The notes under the pieces are model-generated. The model ran no database searches. It was not told where the DNA came from and worked only from the letters and a program-made list of their open reading frames with translations. Positions 12,001 to 20,374 of a DNA stretch of 64,000 nucleotides are shown one piece after another. Both the position numbers and the translations under genes were made by a program. The number at the start of each line of letters is the position of its first letter. Position 1 is the stretch's first letter. The DNA is from Candidatus Gastranaerophilales bacterium (GTDB taxonomy: Bacteria > Cyanobacteriota > Vampirovibrionia > Gastranaerophilales > Gastranaerophilaceae), in assembly GCA_944323735.1 (NCBI GenBank), contig CALUTO010000001.1, forward strand, positions 122,822 to 186,821, written 5' to 3'.

Positions 12001-15000
12001 AGTCAAAGGCGACAGTGCATTTGTTACATACTACGGATTAAGCAGCTCAAGAACAGATGAATACCAGAATTATGACAGTACAATTACACCGACAAAAGAC
12101 ATAGTAACCTATGACAGAGACGGACTGCTAACCGGCGCAACAGATATATCAACAGTTAACGGAAACGCAATATTCGGACAGGCAGGAACTATAGACTTTT
12201 TCAACGGAGATACAAAAATCGGTTCGATAAATGTATCAGAAAATGACAATCTACAGGACGTCCTCCAAAAAATAAACAGCATGACCGTCAACTATGCTCC
12301 ACCGTCTAATGTTTCCAATGTCAACTGGGATACAACAATATCTGCACAAATTATTAATGACAGAATTGAAATAACATACGGTGCAGGTATGAACGATTTT
12401 CATATCGGCGGAAGCAGCGCATTCGTTTATTTCTACGGACTGGGTTCCGGTGCTACCGAACTTGAACAGCGTTCCGTAAACGAAGAAATCGACAGTCCGA
12501 AAGATGTTTATATCTACAACAACGGAAGCATAACAGGCTCTGTCAGTGTAAACGGAATGATTACAGACGGTTCGCTTGCGGTAGGGAAAACAAATATCGG
12601 AGCATTCAGCGGACAAAAAGACGGAATGCTAACCTTTGTAACAAGAACCGCAGATGGAGAAGTTGCGGTTGGCAACGTTGAAATCCTTGCAACCGACGGA
12701 CTTGATCAGGTCATGAAAAAAATAAACGACATGATTGCACAGGATATAATCACCCCCGATGGTGTTGAAATCAACAAAATAAACGGTTATACAGCTTCCT
12801 TCACAGCAGACGGAAAAATACAGATAACCTACGGCGGTCAGCTTGGAGCAGTAAGAATACAGGATACAAGCGGTTTTGCGCAGTATTATGGATTAACCGA
12901 TGCTTCTTCAACCTGGGATGACACATCAGTTGAAGGAACAATGGAACGGCCAATGCCGGATACAGTCGGACAGAGTACTGTTACAGGTGCAAACGGAGGA
13001 TACAAAGAGACAAGTGTTGTAGGAAGCTTGCAGGGCGGAACATTCAGAGTTTCAATCAACGGGAAAAGCGTAGATGTTCATTACAGCAGCAATGAAAGTA
13101 TTGAAACAATAATGAACAGGCTCGTAGAACTTGCAAACAGAAAAGACGGAACAGGACTGTTTGATTTTAACACGGACACGCCTGACCTGAATATGCAGCC
13201 TTTAACCGATGACAAACTGTCATATTCGATAAACACAGACGGACATATTGTTATTACCTCCGCAGTTGAATCCAGAACACCGGATGAACTGGTCATAACA
13301 GATTTATCAGGCAACTTTGCACAGCTGACAGGTATTGTAACAGAGCCGGAAGGCTACACCCCGCCTGCACCTCCGGCAACGCCGTCACAGCCCGGTATTA
13401 CAAGCAACGGTACAGACTATTATGTCAAAATTTATGAACAAACAGGCTCACATGGTTCGTTCACTTACAACGGAAGTTCAATCAGCGGTCTTAGTTCAAA
13501 TACAATATTTTCAGATGTCACAGACGGCGGCTTCAACATAAATACAACAGATGGTGCGAAATGGATTGAAGTACACAAAGGCGACACCGTTCAGATGGTT
13601 CTAGACAGAATAAATGCACTTAATCCAAGCATAAACGCAGTATTTGATGAAAAAAATAACAGAATAAATATAACAGCGACAGACAATGCCCTCTATGAAC
13701 TGACATTTACGGATGACACCTCGGGATTTATCCGGAGAGCAGGACTTTCGCAGGTTGACCATATATATGATGCGAATTATACCTCGACCTCTCTGTCATA
13801 TGGTATGTCCAAACTGACCGGCACAACAGGAAATCTCCACACCTCCCACATCCTCGGAAACATACAGGGAGGTATTAACGGTGCAACAGAAACTGTTACA
13901 CTGAATAGCGGTTCAGGAACTGCAGACATTACTGTTTCGGATGATGAAAGCCTTGAGTCAATAATCCAAAAAATAAAAGACACCGGCAAATACGATGCAG
14001 GCATTGAAAACGGACGTTTCTGGATTAAATCACTAGCTGACTCAGATGTTTCTCTGACTGTGTCGGATTCTAACTTTGCAAGAATACTGGGACTTTCCGG
14101 AGATACTGAAGATTTAGGCAAAGGTACCCTGTCTCTTGGCTCGTACGGGACAATGGAATATCAGGGAGCATCTGTTTCCGGATTACTCGGCTCGTCGAAT
14201 ATAACTATAGACAGCTCAATTGCCGGTTCAGGCGACGGTTCGTTCAGAGTAACACTCAGTGATAAGATATCAAACACTATCAACACAGGAACGACTTCTT
14301 TTGATGTATCAATTGACAGAAATATGACAGTTGATGATATTGTAAATCAAATCAGCACCTCAGCTCTGAATGCCGGAATACAGGGACTCAATGTAAGCTT
14401 TGACAATTCAACCAACAGGTTTAAAATCAGTATTGCAGGAAATAAAGCGGAACAAATTACATTTACAGGTCTGGATGCAAGAGGCACAGAACTTTTAAAA
14501 AGACTCGGACTTGCGCAGACCGATGAAACGACAACCCACACCGGCACATTTACAGAAGAAAGCCACGGATACCTGCAGCTCACCGGTTCTGTTGAAGGAC
14601 TGCACGGAGAGCACATTCTTGGTGGTTTGACTTCATCTGCTTTCACTATCAGCGACGGCGTTTCATCCGCAACAATATCCGTAACAAACGGACAAACGCT
14701 TAATGAAATTATCAACAATATAAATATACAATCATCAGGAAAATTCACTGCAAGTATAGACAGTGAAGGCAGATTCTACATTCAGGCTTTAAGCCAGAAT
14801 TCAACAAATATTACCGTTTCTGAAACAGATTTTACAAAACGTGTCGGACTGACCGGTTCAACAGAAACTACAGGTGCCTCTTCACAAACAGAAGTCGGCA
14901 GCCACGGACAGTTTGTATTCTACGGAGCAGGCGGTTCCGGAGGTTCAGGTATAGACGGAATGAAGGGAACTACAGTCTTTACCGGACTGAAAAACGGATC

Positions 15001-17962
15001 TTTCACATTCACACTCGGTGAAACAATGACCTCGACACCTAACGGTGACATTATATACAGGCCTGAACGCTCTTACACTGTTAACGTATCCTCAACGGAC
15101 AGTATTAATACAATTTTAAACAAAATGAAACAAGCCATAATTAATAAAGAAAACCAGTATCAGGCAACAGATGTTACCGGTTCAAACCGGCTTGACACCG
15201 GTCAGATGGTATTCGAAGTCGAAGTTGATGACCTGACAGGAAAAGGCCGCATACACATAGAACTTAACGGCGAATATGCATCCGAAATAACATTCCAGAA
15301 TGACTCATCCGGCTTTGTCACTATGGCCGGTATGTCCACTACAGGTGCAACTACGGACGCAGACTACACATCAGCTGATGTAACATCAGGTAAGTCAATG
15401 ATTACAGGGTCTTTAGTAAATCTTGAAAATGACCATGTATTCGGCGGAATGCAGGCAGGTACTCTAACTATTACAGCAGGAGCCACAGCAGAAACCATAA
15501 ATATTTCATCTACAGACAGAATACAGGATGTCATAGACAAAATTTCGCAGAGCGGAAATTTTGAAGCAGGGCTTGACGAAAACGGCGCACTGTACATACA
15601 AACTACCGGTCAAAACAGTTCTGATATAACGGTATCCGGCACTTCAGATTTTCATAATCTGGCAGGGCTGGCAGGCAAAAGCTGGAGTGCTGCAGGAACT
15701 ACAGACAACGGTTCTTACGGATTGTCCCAAATAACAGGTTCAGTAACAGGTCTTTCAGCAGGACAGACTTTTAATAATATGACATCAGGAACATTTACTA
15801 TTTCTGCTGCCGGACACAGAACTCTCAACGTAAATGTCGAACAGGGTGTGACAACGATACAGGATGTTCTTGATTTTATCAACACAAGCACCCAAAGTGA
15901 CTTTAAAGCCTCTCTTGATACAGCGACAGGGCAAATCAAAATAACAACAACAATTGAAAACGGTGCAACTATTCGTATTGAGGACGGAAACACAAATTAT
16001 GCACAGATTCTGGGACTAACAGCCGGTACAATCGGAGGAAACGCCACCGGTGTAACAGGAGAACAGGATATTTATTCAACACTCTCCGGCACGAGAACAG
16101 GTCTCGACAACGGAACACGTTTCAGTGCCGGTGACTTTGAGATTACCGTGAAAAATCCAGACGGAACAACAATAACCAGAACATTTAACCTGACAGGAAC
16201 AGAAACTCTTGCTGACATTGCCGCACAAATAACAAACTCTGACCTCGGTATAACTGCAGGAATAGACGCATACGGAACAAATCTTGTACTCACGGCAAAA
16301 CTGGCAGGCGAATACGAAATTTCACTCAAAGACGGCACTTCAAATTTTGCAGAAGTAACCGGCTTTACCAGAAACGGCACACAGATAAACGAAGCCGAAC
16401 AGGGAACACTGTTCACTCTTACATCTTCTAAAACTGCTGCAAACGCAGAGCTCCTCGGGTACTCATCAGGAGACTTTTACATTTCTCTTACGGATAAAGA
16501 CGGAAATATTACAGATACAAGAAGAATAGAAATATCATCTTCCGACTCGGTACAGGAAATTGCCGCAGCAATAAATGCTGCGGGACTTGGAGTCAGTGCC
16601 TCTATAGAAGCAACAAGCGGAAAAATGGTACTGACAAGAAATTCATCAATGACTGACGGCGGCATTATTATAACAAAAGGCACAAGTGATTTTACTAATA
16701 AAATCGGATTTACATCAGGAGGAACACTTTCAGCCGCTGCTGAAGTCGAAAACGGAACCAATGCAACAAGCACAGTTATAAAAAGCGACAGGCTGCAGGT
16801 CAGCAACGAAAATGTACTTTTGAGCACATTAGGAGTGCAATCAGGCACCTTCAAAATAAACAACACGGAAATAACCGTGGAAGATACAGATACAATAGCT
16901 AACCTCATTGATAAAATCAACGGCACATTCCTGTCAACTGACGAAAACGGAGTACACGCCGAATTTAGCGACAACAAAATAGTACTAACTTCAAATGCAC
17001 AAAAAACGAATGCCCGTATTGAAATAGAAGCAGGCTCATCCAACCTTACGGAAATAGTCGGATTTACAAACGGCAATGCAATGAACGCAGCTGCACAGCA
17101 AAACGGATACAATGCGAAATACAATCTAAACGGCACAGACTATGAAACAGAATCCAATATTATTAAGCTGGACAGAAACGGAAAAATAACGAACAATGAC
17201 GCAGATACGGCAATAACAATTACAATAAAAGATACGGGCTCGGGAGAAATAAACATAGGCAGCCTGTCGCTTGATGAAACATATCAGAAACTTCTTGACT
17301 TTACAGGAAAATTCAATATTGCAATGACACTGTCACAGTCGAGCAACCTCGCTGATGATGCAGAATTTTCGGCATTGATGGGCAGCATAAGATCTGCACT
17401 GACAGATGATATAGGAAACAGAACCGATATTCAGGATGCACTGGCAGATATAGGAATTTACGTAAACTTTTCAGGTTCTGCAACCTCAACTGTAGGCAGG
17501 GTTTCCATAACTGTCAACCGTGATGAATTTTACAATGCATTTTTGAAAAATCCTCAAAATGTCTCGGAGCTGCTTGTCGGTGATGATACGGATGACCCGA
17601 TAGATTACAGCGTGGCAGGCTCATTTACAAGACTTAAAGACACGATTGATGATTCCCTGAAGCCGGTCAGCGGATACTTCAATTCCACAATCAGAACACT
17701 GACCAGCCAGAAAAATGCACTGAACAGAGAAATAACATTAAACAAAGCGGAAATGTCCAAACTAGAAAGCGAATTGTCCCTGGTTGGCGGAGACGAAGCT
17801 CTGGCACAAAGCCAGAAAGAGCTTATGGACTTTTTAACAAAGCTGCAGGAGCAGTATACTGAAATAAACGACCTTATCACAAAACTAAACAGACAGTACA
17901 ACGAATCAATGACCCGTATCATTATTAACCAGAACAATGCAGGCTATAATCCAATTGTGTAG
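6017..17962 (+). CDS. Giant FliD-like (flagellar cap family) repeat protein, 3981 aa
   Basis: A GGAGG at 6009 precedes the ATG. Residues 1-110 resemble FliD_N (MSIIINGLNTSRNSSISAMI, then a Gln/Asn-rich helical part). The middle is an array of about 29 Flagellin_IN-like units, each ending in a motif such as SNFTNVIGF, GDFGRVTG, GDFARVTGF, SAFVTYYGL or SGFVTMAGM. A Pro-rich hinge (TPPAPPATPSQP) lies near residue 2446. The last 240 residues look like FliD_C: a globular part (LSLDETYQKLLDFTGKFN) then a long coiled coil ending KLNRQYNESMTRI. FliD is usually 450-650 residues, so this is six to nine times normal size. No signal peptide is seen, which fits export by the flagellar type III apparatus; that is inference, since no other flagellar gene lies in the window. 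It may be a giant cap, a filament-associated adhesin or a secreted surface protein. Confidence 0.9.
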   Translation: MSIIINGLNTSRNSSISAMINNVLSQKQQSLGTLYQQKAAIEEMFNQVATGAYTAGSQIYQLNNYYNSQIIGLQSTINTLSSQANINNYKITTLNSLKNNYTKTVTSLDDFLKSIKESSTTTSNLDFVNTNPDVTDVVINSNNVATQKIEYNVTQIATATKAISDTLKGENISLNTKITDLIAGNYNGTRVSTTRNDLTESMTMTELGVKSGILNIGNTTISVNSTNTLGDIIDALKSDGYGAGIENGQLYIDSKGVKSMNIHDQTSNLAEKIGLTISTGTFSINGNELEIDSNTTINDLFNEINNNEKYGVGAVLDENKITLIANRTGNVLIEIAKGSSNFTNVIGFTTGGKMIEDNLVLGSDGSVQTLTGGKAVSSITGGFKEGSFVIQKTLNGIASQETINVEAGDTIDEIIEKINASSLDITAAVENDRFVIKNNVKGEGYSITVESGNSDFTEKVGLTDEMVSTGVANTDGDTQYFTTLTGIKNIINPLNVQITAGSFKINDTTIELNAGTLSAAIDKINEYTNQTGVVAKFDTENGHVILQNRETGNQGLTVEGGTSNFGVIAGFTTESSSSAAATIGHQGSKTTLTGSENVDTSTMIENSAININGTVININAGTLQDAIDQINAKSDTTSITASIENNRLVLSEMRNGTLPISVKDISGNFGQLTGIIGYQVSAGQEEKYGSSKTTFTATKTVSNSDEILDSVVNINGKSITLSGNISSAIATINANSATTGVEAFIDGNGKFVLRNTSAGSAGLSFSVESGDFGRVIGTGTYTTVSGETSHVEKQHATVTGAVTGLDEYSQVLAGSKIQFGSTIIDLGASVGAALLAINNNKEITGVEALLNDSGQFVLRATSDTTQSISFKVIGVGDFGRVTGLGSYTVGAAPSNGEHVNYTYSKLTGQNTVDLETEITESQITIGFVNDAGVDVEKTFLLKDGTLEDAINTINKENWYVKAEISNGKLQFVSRDAGPFRINLSVDKVNGITGDFGRVVGMASSTTLDGTISHLKKDPAQYVGATSGLNSYDEIIGTNSIRLWMTRNNSYTGVNTPEGSGALASVAQTITFNDKDGNGYISIQDAIDSINDVKHLTKIEASLENGQFVLRQTDANTAGEGDTINFEVSGDGDFARVAGFGDYTTIGQADTGNITGQTFSTLTGSRDVESSNEVLESTFKFTITKADALNSAGINMSVNINIADGSLSDAVASINQQLAAAGISVTASINNGKFEFKSDLAGDYNISVDMTNSDFGRVIGIGSHTTADGTYTVTDKQAAKVTGGVTGLKYDTQLTGTVQLTLQGIKTSTSTGVNTEGGTNNSVSSVKTITLSGTIENALNAINAQTQTTQIRAYLDADGRFVLEQVNANTENEFDTISFSVQGTGDFGAVTGLSAYVSYGKDNTGTTTGQTNTYISGVVDNLKGTEQVTAGKVTITLVNDVHSWNNAVETTFDVDISGTVQNVAEQINAKARELGLELEAYIDGANGRFTLKSTSFGPDEISIAVQDSDFGRITGIANYTLDFGTVTSGNSTYELHPTLSGGNEVTGDIKILGGTLEIGGKTINTANKTIEQIVNEVNNLGLAGVTADLETGYFRIKMLENSVDNLYDIQATGDFARVTGFASYSVGSATYVDGSYTVSDGTHSFQTKSEMGLNKDTAFAGGSITITHDDGYGQNTSFTIDTTGKTVEQVVAEINAAGQSGPSVDSVDGYSKNYVYAEYKNEQIVIKTNYTNHSISADGDFARVTGFSKYTSGIATNSAPTTTVETGTFEYKSTNTKKLSADTTFVNGSISISFENAANGTQTISVNTTGKNLSQIISELQTQAEAYGDEFSKDGYLISRPEINFDSSTGKISITTYGSNHTINATGDAARLTGFGDYSVAMATNTPGSVSIVDGKYVYTDGTLTGSVNVYDSNGNALENQDGFIEFYQGSQKIGFVKVDEGDSLQTVLNKINSTVLNFNAPSDLPGENLNYNLNAVIDSNGRIKINYSGAISNFSVKGDSAFVTYYGLSSSRTDEYQNYDSTITPTKDIVTYDRDGLLTGATDISTVNGNAIFGQAGTIDFFNGDTKIGSINVSENDNLQDVLQKINSMTVNYAPPSNVSNVNWDTTISAQIINDRIEITYGAGMNDFHIGGSSAFVYFYGLGSGATELEQRSVNEEIDSPKDVYIYNNGSITGSVSVNGMITDGSLAVGKTNIGAFSGQKDGMLTFVTRTADGEVAVGNVEILATDGLDQVMKKINDMIAQDIITPDGVEINKINGYTASFTADGKIQITYGGQLGAVRIQDTSGFAQYYGLTDASSTWDDTSVEGTMERPMPDTVGQSTVTGANGGYKETSVVGSLQGGTFRVSINGKSVDVHYSSNESIETIMNRLVELANRKDGTGLFDFNTDTPDLNMQPLTDDKLSYSINTDGHIVITSAVESRTPDELVITDLSGNFAQLTGIVTEPEGYTPPAPPATPSQPGITSNGTDYYVKIYEQTGSHGSFTYNGSSISGLSSNTIFSDVTDGGFNINTTDGAKWIEVHKGDTVQMVLDRINALNPSINAVFDEKNNRINITATDNALYELTFTDDTSGFIRRAGLSQVDHIYDANYTSTSLSYGMSKLTGTTGNLHTSHILGNIQGGINGATETVTLNSGSGTADITVSDDESLESIIQKIKDTGKYDAGIENGRFWIKSLADSDVSLTVSDSNFARILGLSGDTEDLGKGTLSLGSYGTMEYQGASVSGLLGSSNITIDSSIAGSGDGSFRVTLSDKISNTINTGTTSFDVSIDRNMTVDDIVNQISTSALNAGIQGLNVSFDNSTNRFKISIAGNKAEQITFTGLDARGTELLKRLGLAQTDETTTHTGTFTEESHGYLQLTGSVEGLHGEHILGGLTSSAFTISDGVSSATISVTNGQTLNEIINNINIQSSGKFTASIDSEGRFYIQALSQNSTNITVSETDFTKRVGLTGSTETTGASSQTEVGSHGQFVFYGAGGSGGSGIDGMKGTTVFTGLKNGSFTFTLGETMTSTPNGDIIYRPERSYTVNVSSTDSINTILNKMKQAIINKENQYQATDVTGSNRLDTGQMVFEVEVDDLTGKGRIHIELNGEYASEITFQNDSSGFVTMAGMSTTGATTDADYTSADVTSGKSMITGSLVNLENDHVFGGMQAGTLTITAGATAETINISSTDRIQDVIDKISQSGNFEAGLDENGALYIQTTGQNSSDITVSGTSDFHNLAGLAGKSWSAAGTTDNGSYGLSQITGSVTGLSAGQTFNNMTSGTFTISAAGHRTLNVNVEQGVTTIQDVLDFINTSTQSDFKASLDTATGQIKITTTIENGATIRIEDGNTNYAQILGLTAGTIGGNATGVTGEQDIYSTLSGTRTGLDNGTRFSAGDFEITVKNPDGTTITRTFNLTGTETLADIAAQITNSDLGITAGIDAYGTNLVLTAKLAGEYEISLKDGTSNFAEVTGFTRNGTQINEAEQGTLFTLTSSKTAANAELLGYSSGDFYISLTDKDGNITDTRRIEISSSDSVQEIAAAINAAGLGVSASIEATSGKMVLTRNSSMTDGGIIITKGTSDFTNKIGFTSGGTLSAAAEVENGTNATSTVIKSDRLQVSNENVLLSTLGVQSGTFKINNTEITVEDTDTIANLIDKINGTFLSTDENGVHAEFSDNKIVLTSNAQKTNARIEIEAGSSNLTEIVGFTNGNAMNAAAQQNGYNAKYNLNGTDYETESNIIKLDRNGKITNNDADTAITITIKDTGSGEINIGSLSLDETYQKLLDFTGKFNIAMTLSQSSNLADDAEFSALMGSIRSALTDDIGNRTDIQDALADIGIYVNFSGSATSTVGRVSITVNRDEFYNAFLKNPQNVSELLVGDDTDDPIDYSVAGSFTRLKDTIDDSLKPVSGYFNSTIRTLTSQKNALNREITLNKAEMSKLESELSLVGGDEALAQSQKELMDFLTKLQEQYTEINDLITKLNRQYNESMTRIIINQNNAGYNPIV

Positions 17963-17976
17963 AAAGAAAGAACTGC

Positions 17977-19368
17977 TTACGCAGCACGTCTTTGTTCCCG
18001 TACAAGTATTCTCGCTTTTCTAACGATATGTCCGATACCGGAATAATACCCTGCAGCAACTATTGTAGCTGCAGTAACCCATGCGATAGGACCGGCATAG
18101 AATATTCCCATATAACCAAACCTGACAGCCAGGTACACAGCAGCAAACGAACGCACCAACAGCTCTGCTATGCTTGCGCTCAAAGGAATTACAACCTGTC
18201 CCATACCCTGCAGTGCATTTCTGAAAATAAAAATTTGACCTAAGAAAAAGTAGAACAAAGAACTCAAAAAGAGATATTCATGAGCAATTGAGATTATTTT
18301 CGACTCTGAACTGCCGAGAAAGATTTTAACAAGCTCCGCACCCTGATAATGCATGATAAAAGCCATCAAAATACTTAAACAAATGCATATAACAGAACAT
18401 TTATTCACGCCCATTCGAATTCTTGAAAAATTATTGGCACCGTAATTTTGTGCCGTATAAGCAGCCAGCGCAACTCCGAAAGAAATCATCGGCATTGTTG
18501 CAATCTGTTCAATTCGTAATGCAGCAGTGAATGCAGCAATTACATCAGGCCCGAAAGAATTGCAAACGCTCTGTATAATAAGAACCCCGAAGCCGAGAAT
18601 AGAAAACTGCAACGCCATGGGAATCCCGACCTTCAAATGCTCTATTGCAAAAGATATTTCTTTTTTTCTGTTATTTTTAAAATCAAATGTCCAGTCCTTC
18701 TTTTTCAAATGCAATATAGGAAATCTCTTTTTTACATACAAAAGACATAAAACAACAGAAACAGCTTCTGACAATACCACTGCATAAGCAGAGCCCGGAA
18801 CACCCATTTTGAAGGTCAGTATAAACAAAAGTGCCAGAAATATATTTAAAACAGAAGCAAAAATTAAGAAATAAAGAGGAGTCTTGCTGTCCCCGAGTGC
18901 TCTTATAATACTTGCCAGAAGATTATAAAAATTCACAATAAACAAACCGCCTGTTACAATCTGAATATACCAGTATGCATCCTTATAAATTTCATCAGGT
19001 ACATTCATAAGCAAAAATATTTTGTTCATCAAAACAGCCAGCAAAACAGAAAAAATTACAGTAAATACTGTGCTTAAAACAGCAGATACCGCTACGGATT
19101 TTCTCACCCCGTCAAAATCTTTTGCGCCGAATCTCTGTCCCGTGATTACGGCAAAACCGTTTGTCAGTCCGACTATGATAAACATTATAAAGAAGAATAT
19201 TGGAGAAATAGCTCCGACTGCAGCAAGCGCATTAATCCCGAGCGTTCTGCCGACTATGACAATATCAGCTATATTATAAAGCTGCTGGAAAATATTACCG
19301 ATTAGCAAAGGCACAGAGAACCAGAATATCAGGCTCAGAGGATTACCCTTTGTCATATCATTTATCAT
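17977..19368 (-). CDS. MATE-family multidrug/Na+ antiporter
   Basis: This 463-residue, 12-segment membrane protein belongs to the MATE (NorM/DinF-like) family, which exports cationic compounds in exchange for Na+ or H+. It starts MINDMTKGNPLSLIFWFSVPL, and the two MatE halves begin near residues 10 and 240. Typical motifs include QQLYNIADIVIVGR and, in the second half, GFGVLIIQSV and AYTAQNYGA. Length is normal for the family and it ends in a short basic tail. It is convergent with the giant gene, with only 14 bases between them. The substrate cannot be read from the sequence. The upstream region to 19570 is AT-rich and includes a repeated CAATTGTG on the minus strand. Confidence 0.9.
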   Translation of the reverse strand: MINDMTKGNPLSLIFWFSVPLLIGNIFQQLYNIADIVIVGRTLGINALAAVGAISPIFFFIMFIIVGLTNGFAVITGQRFGAKDFDGVRKSVAVSAVLSTVFTVIFSVLLAVLMNKIFLLMNVPDEIYKDAYWYIQIVTGGLFIVNFYNLLASIIRALGDSKTPLYFLIFASVLNIFLALLFILTFKMGVPGSAYAVVLSEAVSVVLCLLYVKKRFPILHLKKKDWTFDFKNNRKKEISFAIEHLKVGIPMALQFSILGFGVLIIQSVCNSFGPDVIAAFTAALRIEQIATMPMISFGVALAAYTAQNYGANNFSRIRMGVNKCSVICICLSILMAFIMHYQGAELVKIFLGSSESKIISIAHEYLFLSSLFYFFLGQIFIFRNALQGMGQVVIPLSASIAELLVRSFAAVYLAVRFGYMGIFYAGPIAWVTAATIVAAGYYSGIGHIVRKARILVREQRRAA

Positions 19369-19515
19369 AAAATTCCTCTATATTATTGATTTGTTAGTTT
19401 CAAATTTCACAATTGCACACAATTGCATATACTTATATGATTATATAAAAATAAATTTTATCAAATACACAGATAAGACTTATTTATCTGAACAAAAATC
19501 TTAATATTTTGCAGG

Positions 19516-19544
19516 TTGCTCTGACAGTAAAAAGTTGATAGAAT
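19516..19544 (+). promoter_or_regulatory. Promoter of the SIMPL-domain gene
   Basis: TTGCTC (19516-19521), 17 bases, TAGAAT (19539-19544), with a TGA extended -10 element. A strong ribosome-binding site (GGAGG at 19561) sits before the ATG at 19571. Confidence 0.55.
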
Positions 19545-19570
19545 ATTTGGACACAGAATAGGAGGTAGTT

Positions 19571-20323
19571 ATGAAAAAATTAGCAGCATTATTATTGTTA
19601 ACAGGTATGATGACCGGTTCATTTGCCTGCGCAGCAGCAGTATCTAATGCTCCGGAAAAAGGTTTCATTTCAGTAAACACAACAGCAAACACAGAGGTTG
19701 CACCTGACGTAGCTGAAATAAGCATAGCTGTAGAAACTTACGACTCAAAATCCATGCAAAAAGCAACAAAAGAGAACAAAGATATCTCGGATAAAGTATA
19801 TGCAGAACTGAAATCAATGATAAATCCCGCAAACGGTGATTTTATAAAAACAGCAGATTTTAATGCTGTTCCGCTCTACACCTACTCATCAAATAACAAA
19901 AAATCTTTTGACAAATATCAGGTGTCAAACAGCATTATTGTACATACAAAATCTATTGATAAAGTCGGAACAATGATAGACAAAGCAATCAACCTCGGTG
20001 CAACAAATATCAACAACCTGACATTTTCAGTTTCTAATTACGACAAACAGTGCAACGACCTGCTTGCCATAGCTGCAAAAAAAGCTGCAGAAAGAGTGAA
20101 TATACTGGCAAAAGCATCTAATCAAACTCTCGCAGGAATAAAGACAATGGACACAAGCTGTTCAACAAACAGCTCTTCAAGAGTGCAATACAGATTTCTT
20201 GCCAAAAATATGGCAACAATGGACTCAGCCTCCGGTGCTGTTCAAGAATCCGCATCTGTGCCAATACAGGGTGGACTTATTAAAATATACGCAAACCTGA
20301 ATGCAAGCTATTTTGTCAAATAA
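19571..20323 (+). CDS. SIMPL-domain (DUF541) periplasmic protein
   Basis: The 250-residue product begins with a clear signal peptide (MKKLAALLLLTGMMTGSFACAAA) and then has the SIMPL/DUF541 fold: ISVNTTANTEVAPDVAEISI near the start, an alternating beta/helix body with KYQVSNSIIVHTKSIDKVG in the middle, and a helix rich in AAKKAAERVNILAKA near residue 175. Members are secreted or periplasmic proteins (E. coli YggE type) tied to oxidative stress and envelope homeostasis, but the biochemical role is not well defined. A Cys near residue 20 could be read as a weak lipobox; signal peptidase I cleavage after the Ala run looks likelier. It has its own promoter and is followed by the AsmA-like gene, which also has its own -10 box. 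Confidence 0.85.
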   Translation: MKKLAALLLLTGMMTGSFACAAAVSNAPEKGFISVNTTANTEVAPDVAEISIAVETYDSKSMQKATKENKDISDKVYAELKSMINPANGDFIKTADFNAVPLYTYSSNNKKSFDKYQVSNSIIVHTKSIDKVGTMIDKAINLGATNINNLTFSVSNYDKQCNDLLAIAAKKAAERVNILAKASNQTLAGIKTMDTSCSTNSSSRVQYRFLAKNMATMDSASGAVQESASVPIQGGLIKIYANLNASYFVK

Positions 20324-20362
20324 TCCTGCATCTCAACTATTCAAGAGATTAAAAGAAACTGG

Positions 20363-20368
20363 TATAAT
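20363..20368 (+). promoter_or_regulatory. Extended -10 box directly before the AsmA-like gene
   Basis: TGG followed by TATAAT, ending 6 bases before the ATG at 20375. The expected transcription start falls on or next to the start codon, so the mRNA would be leaderless. The -35 match 17 bases upstream (TTCAAG) is poor. Confidence 0.5.
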
Positions 20369-20374
20369 TTTTGT

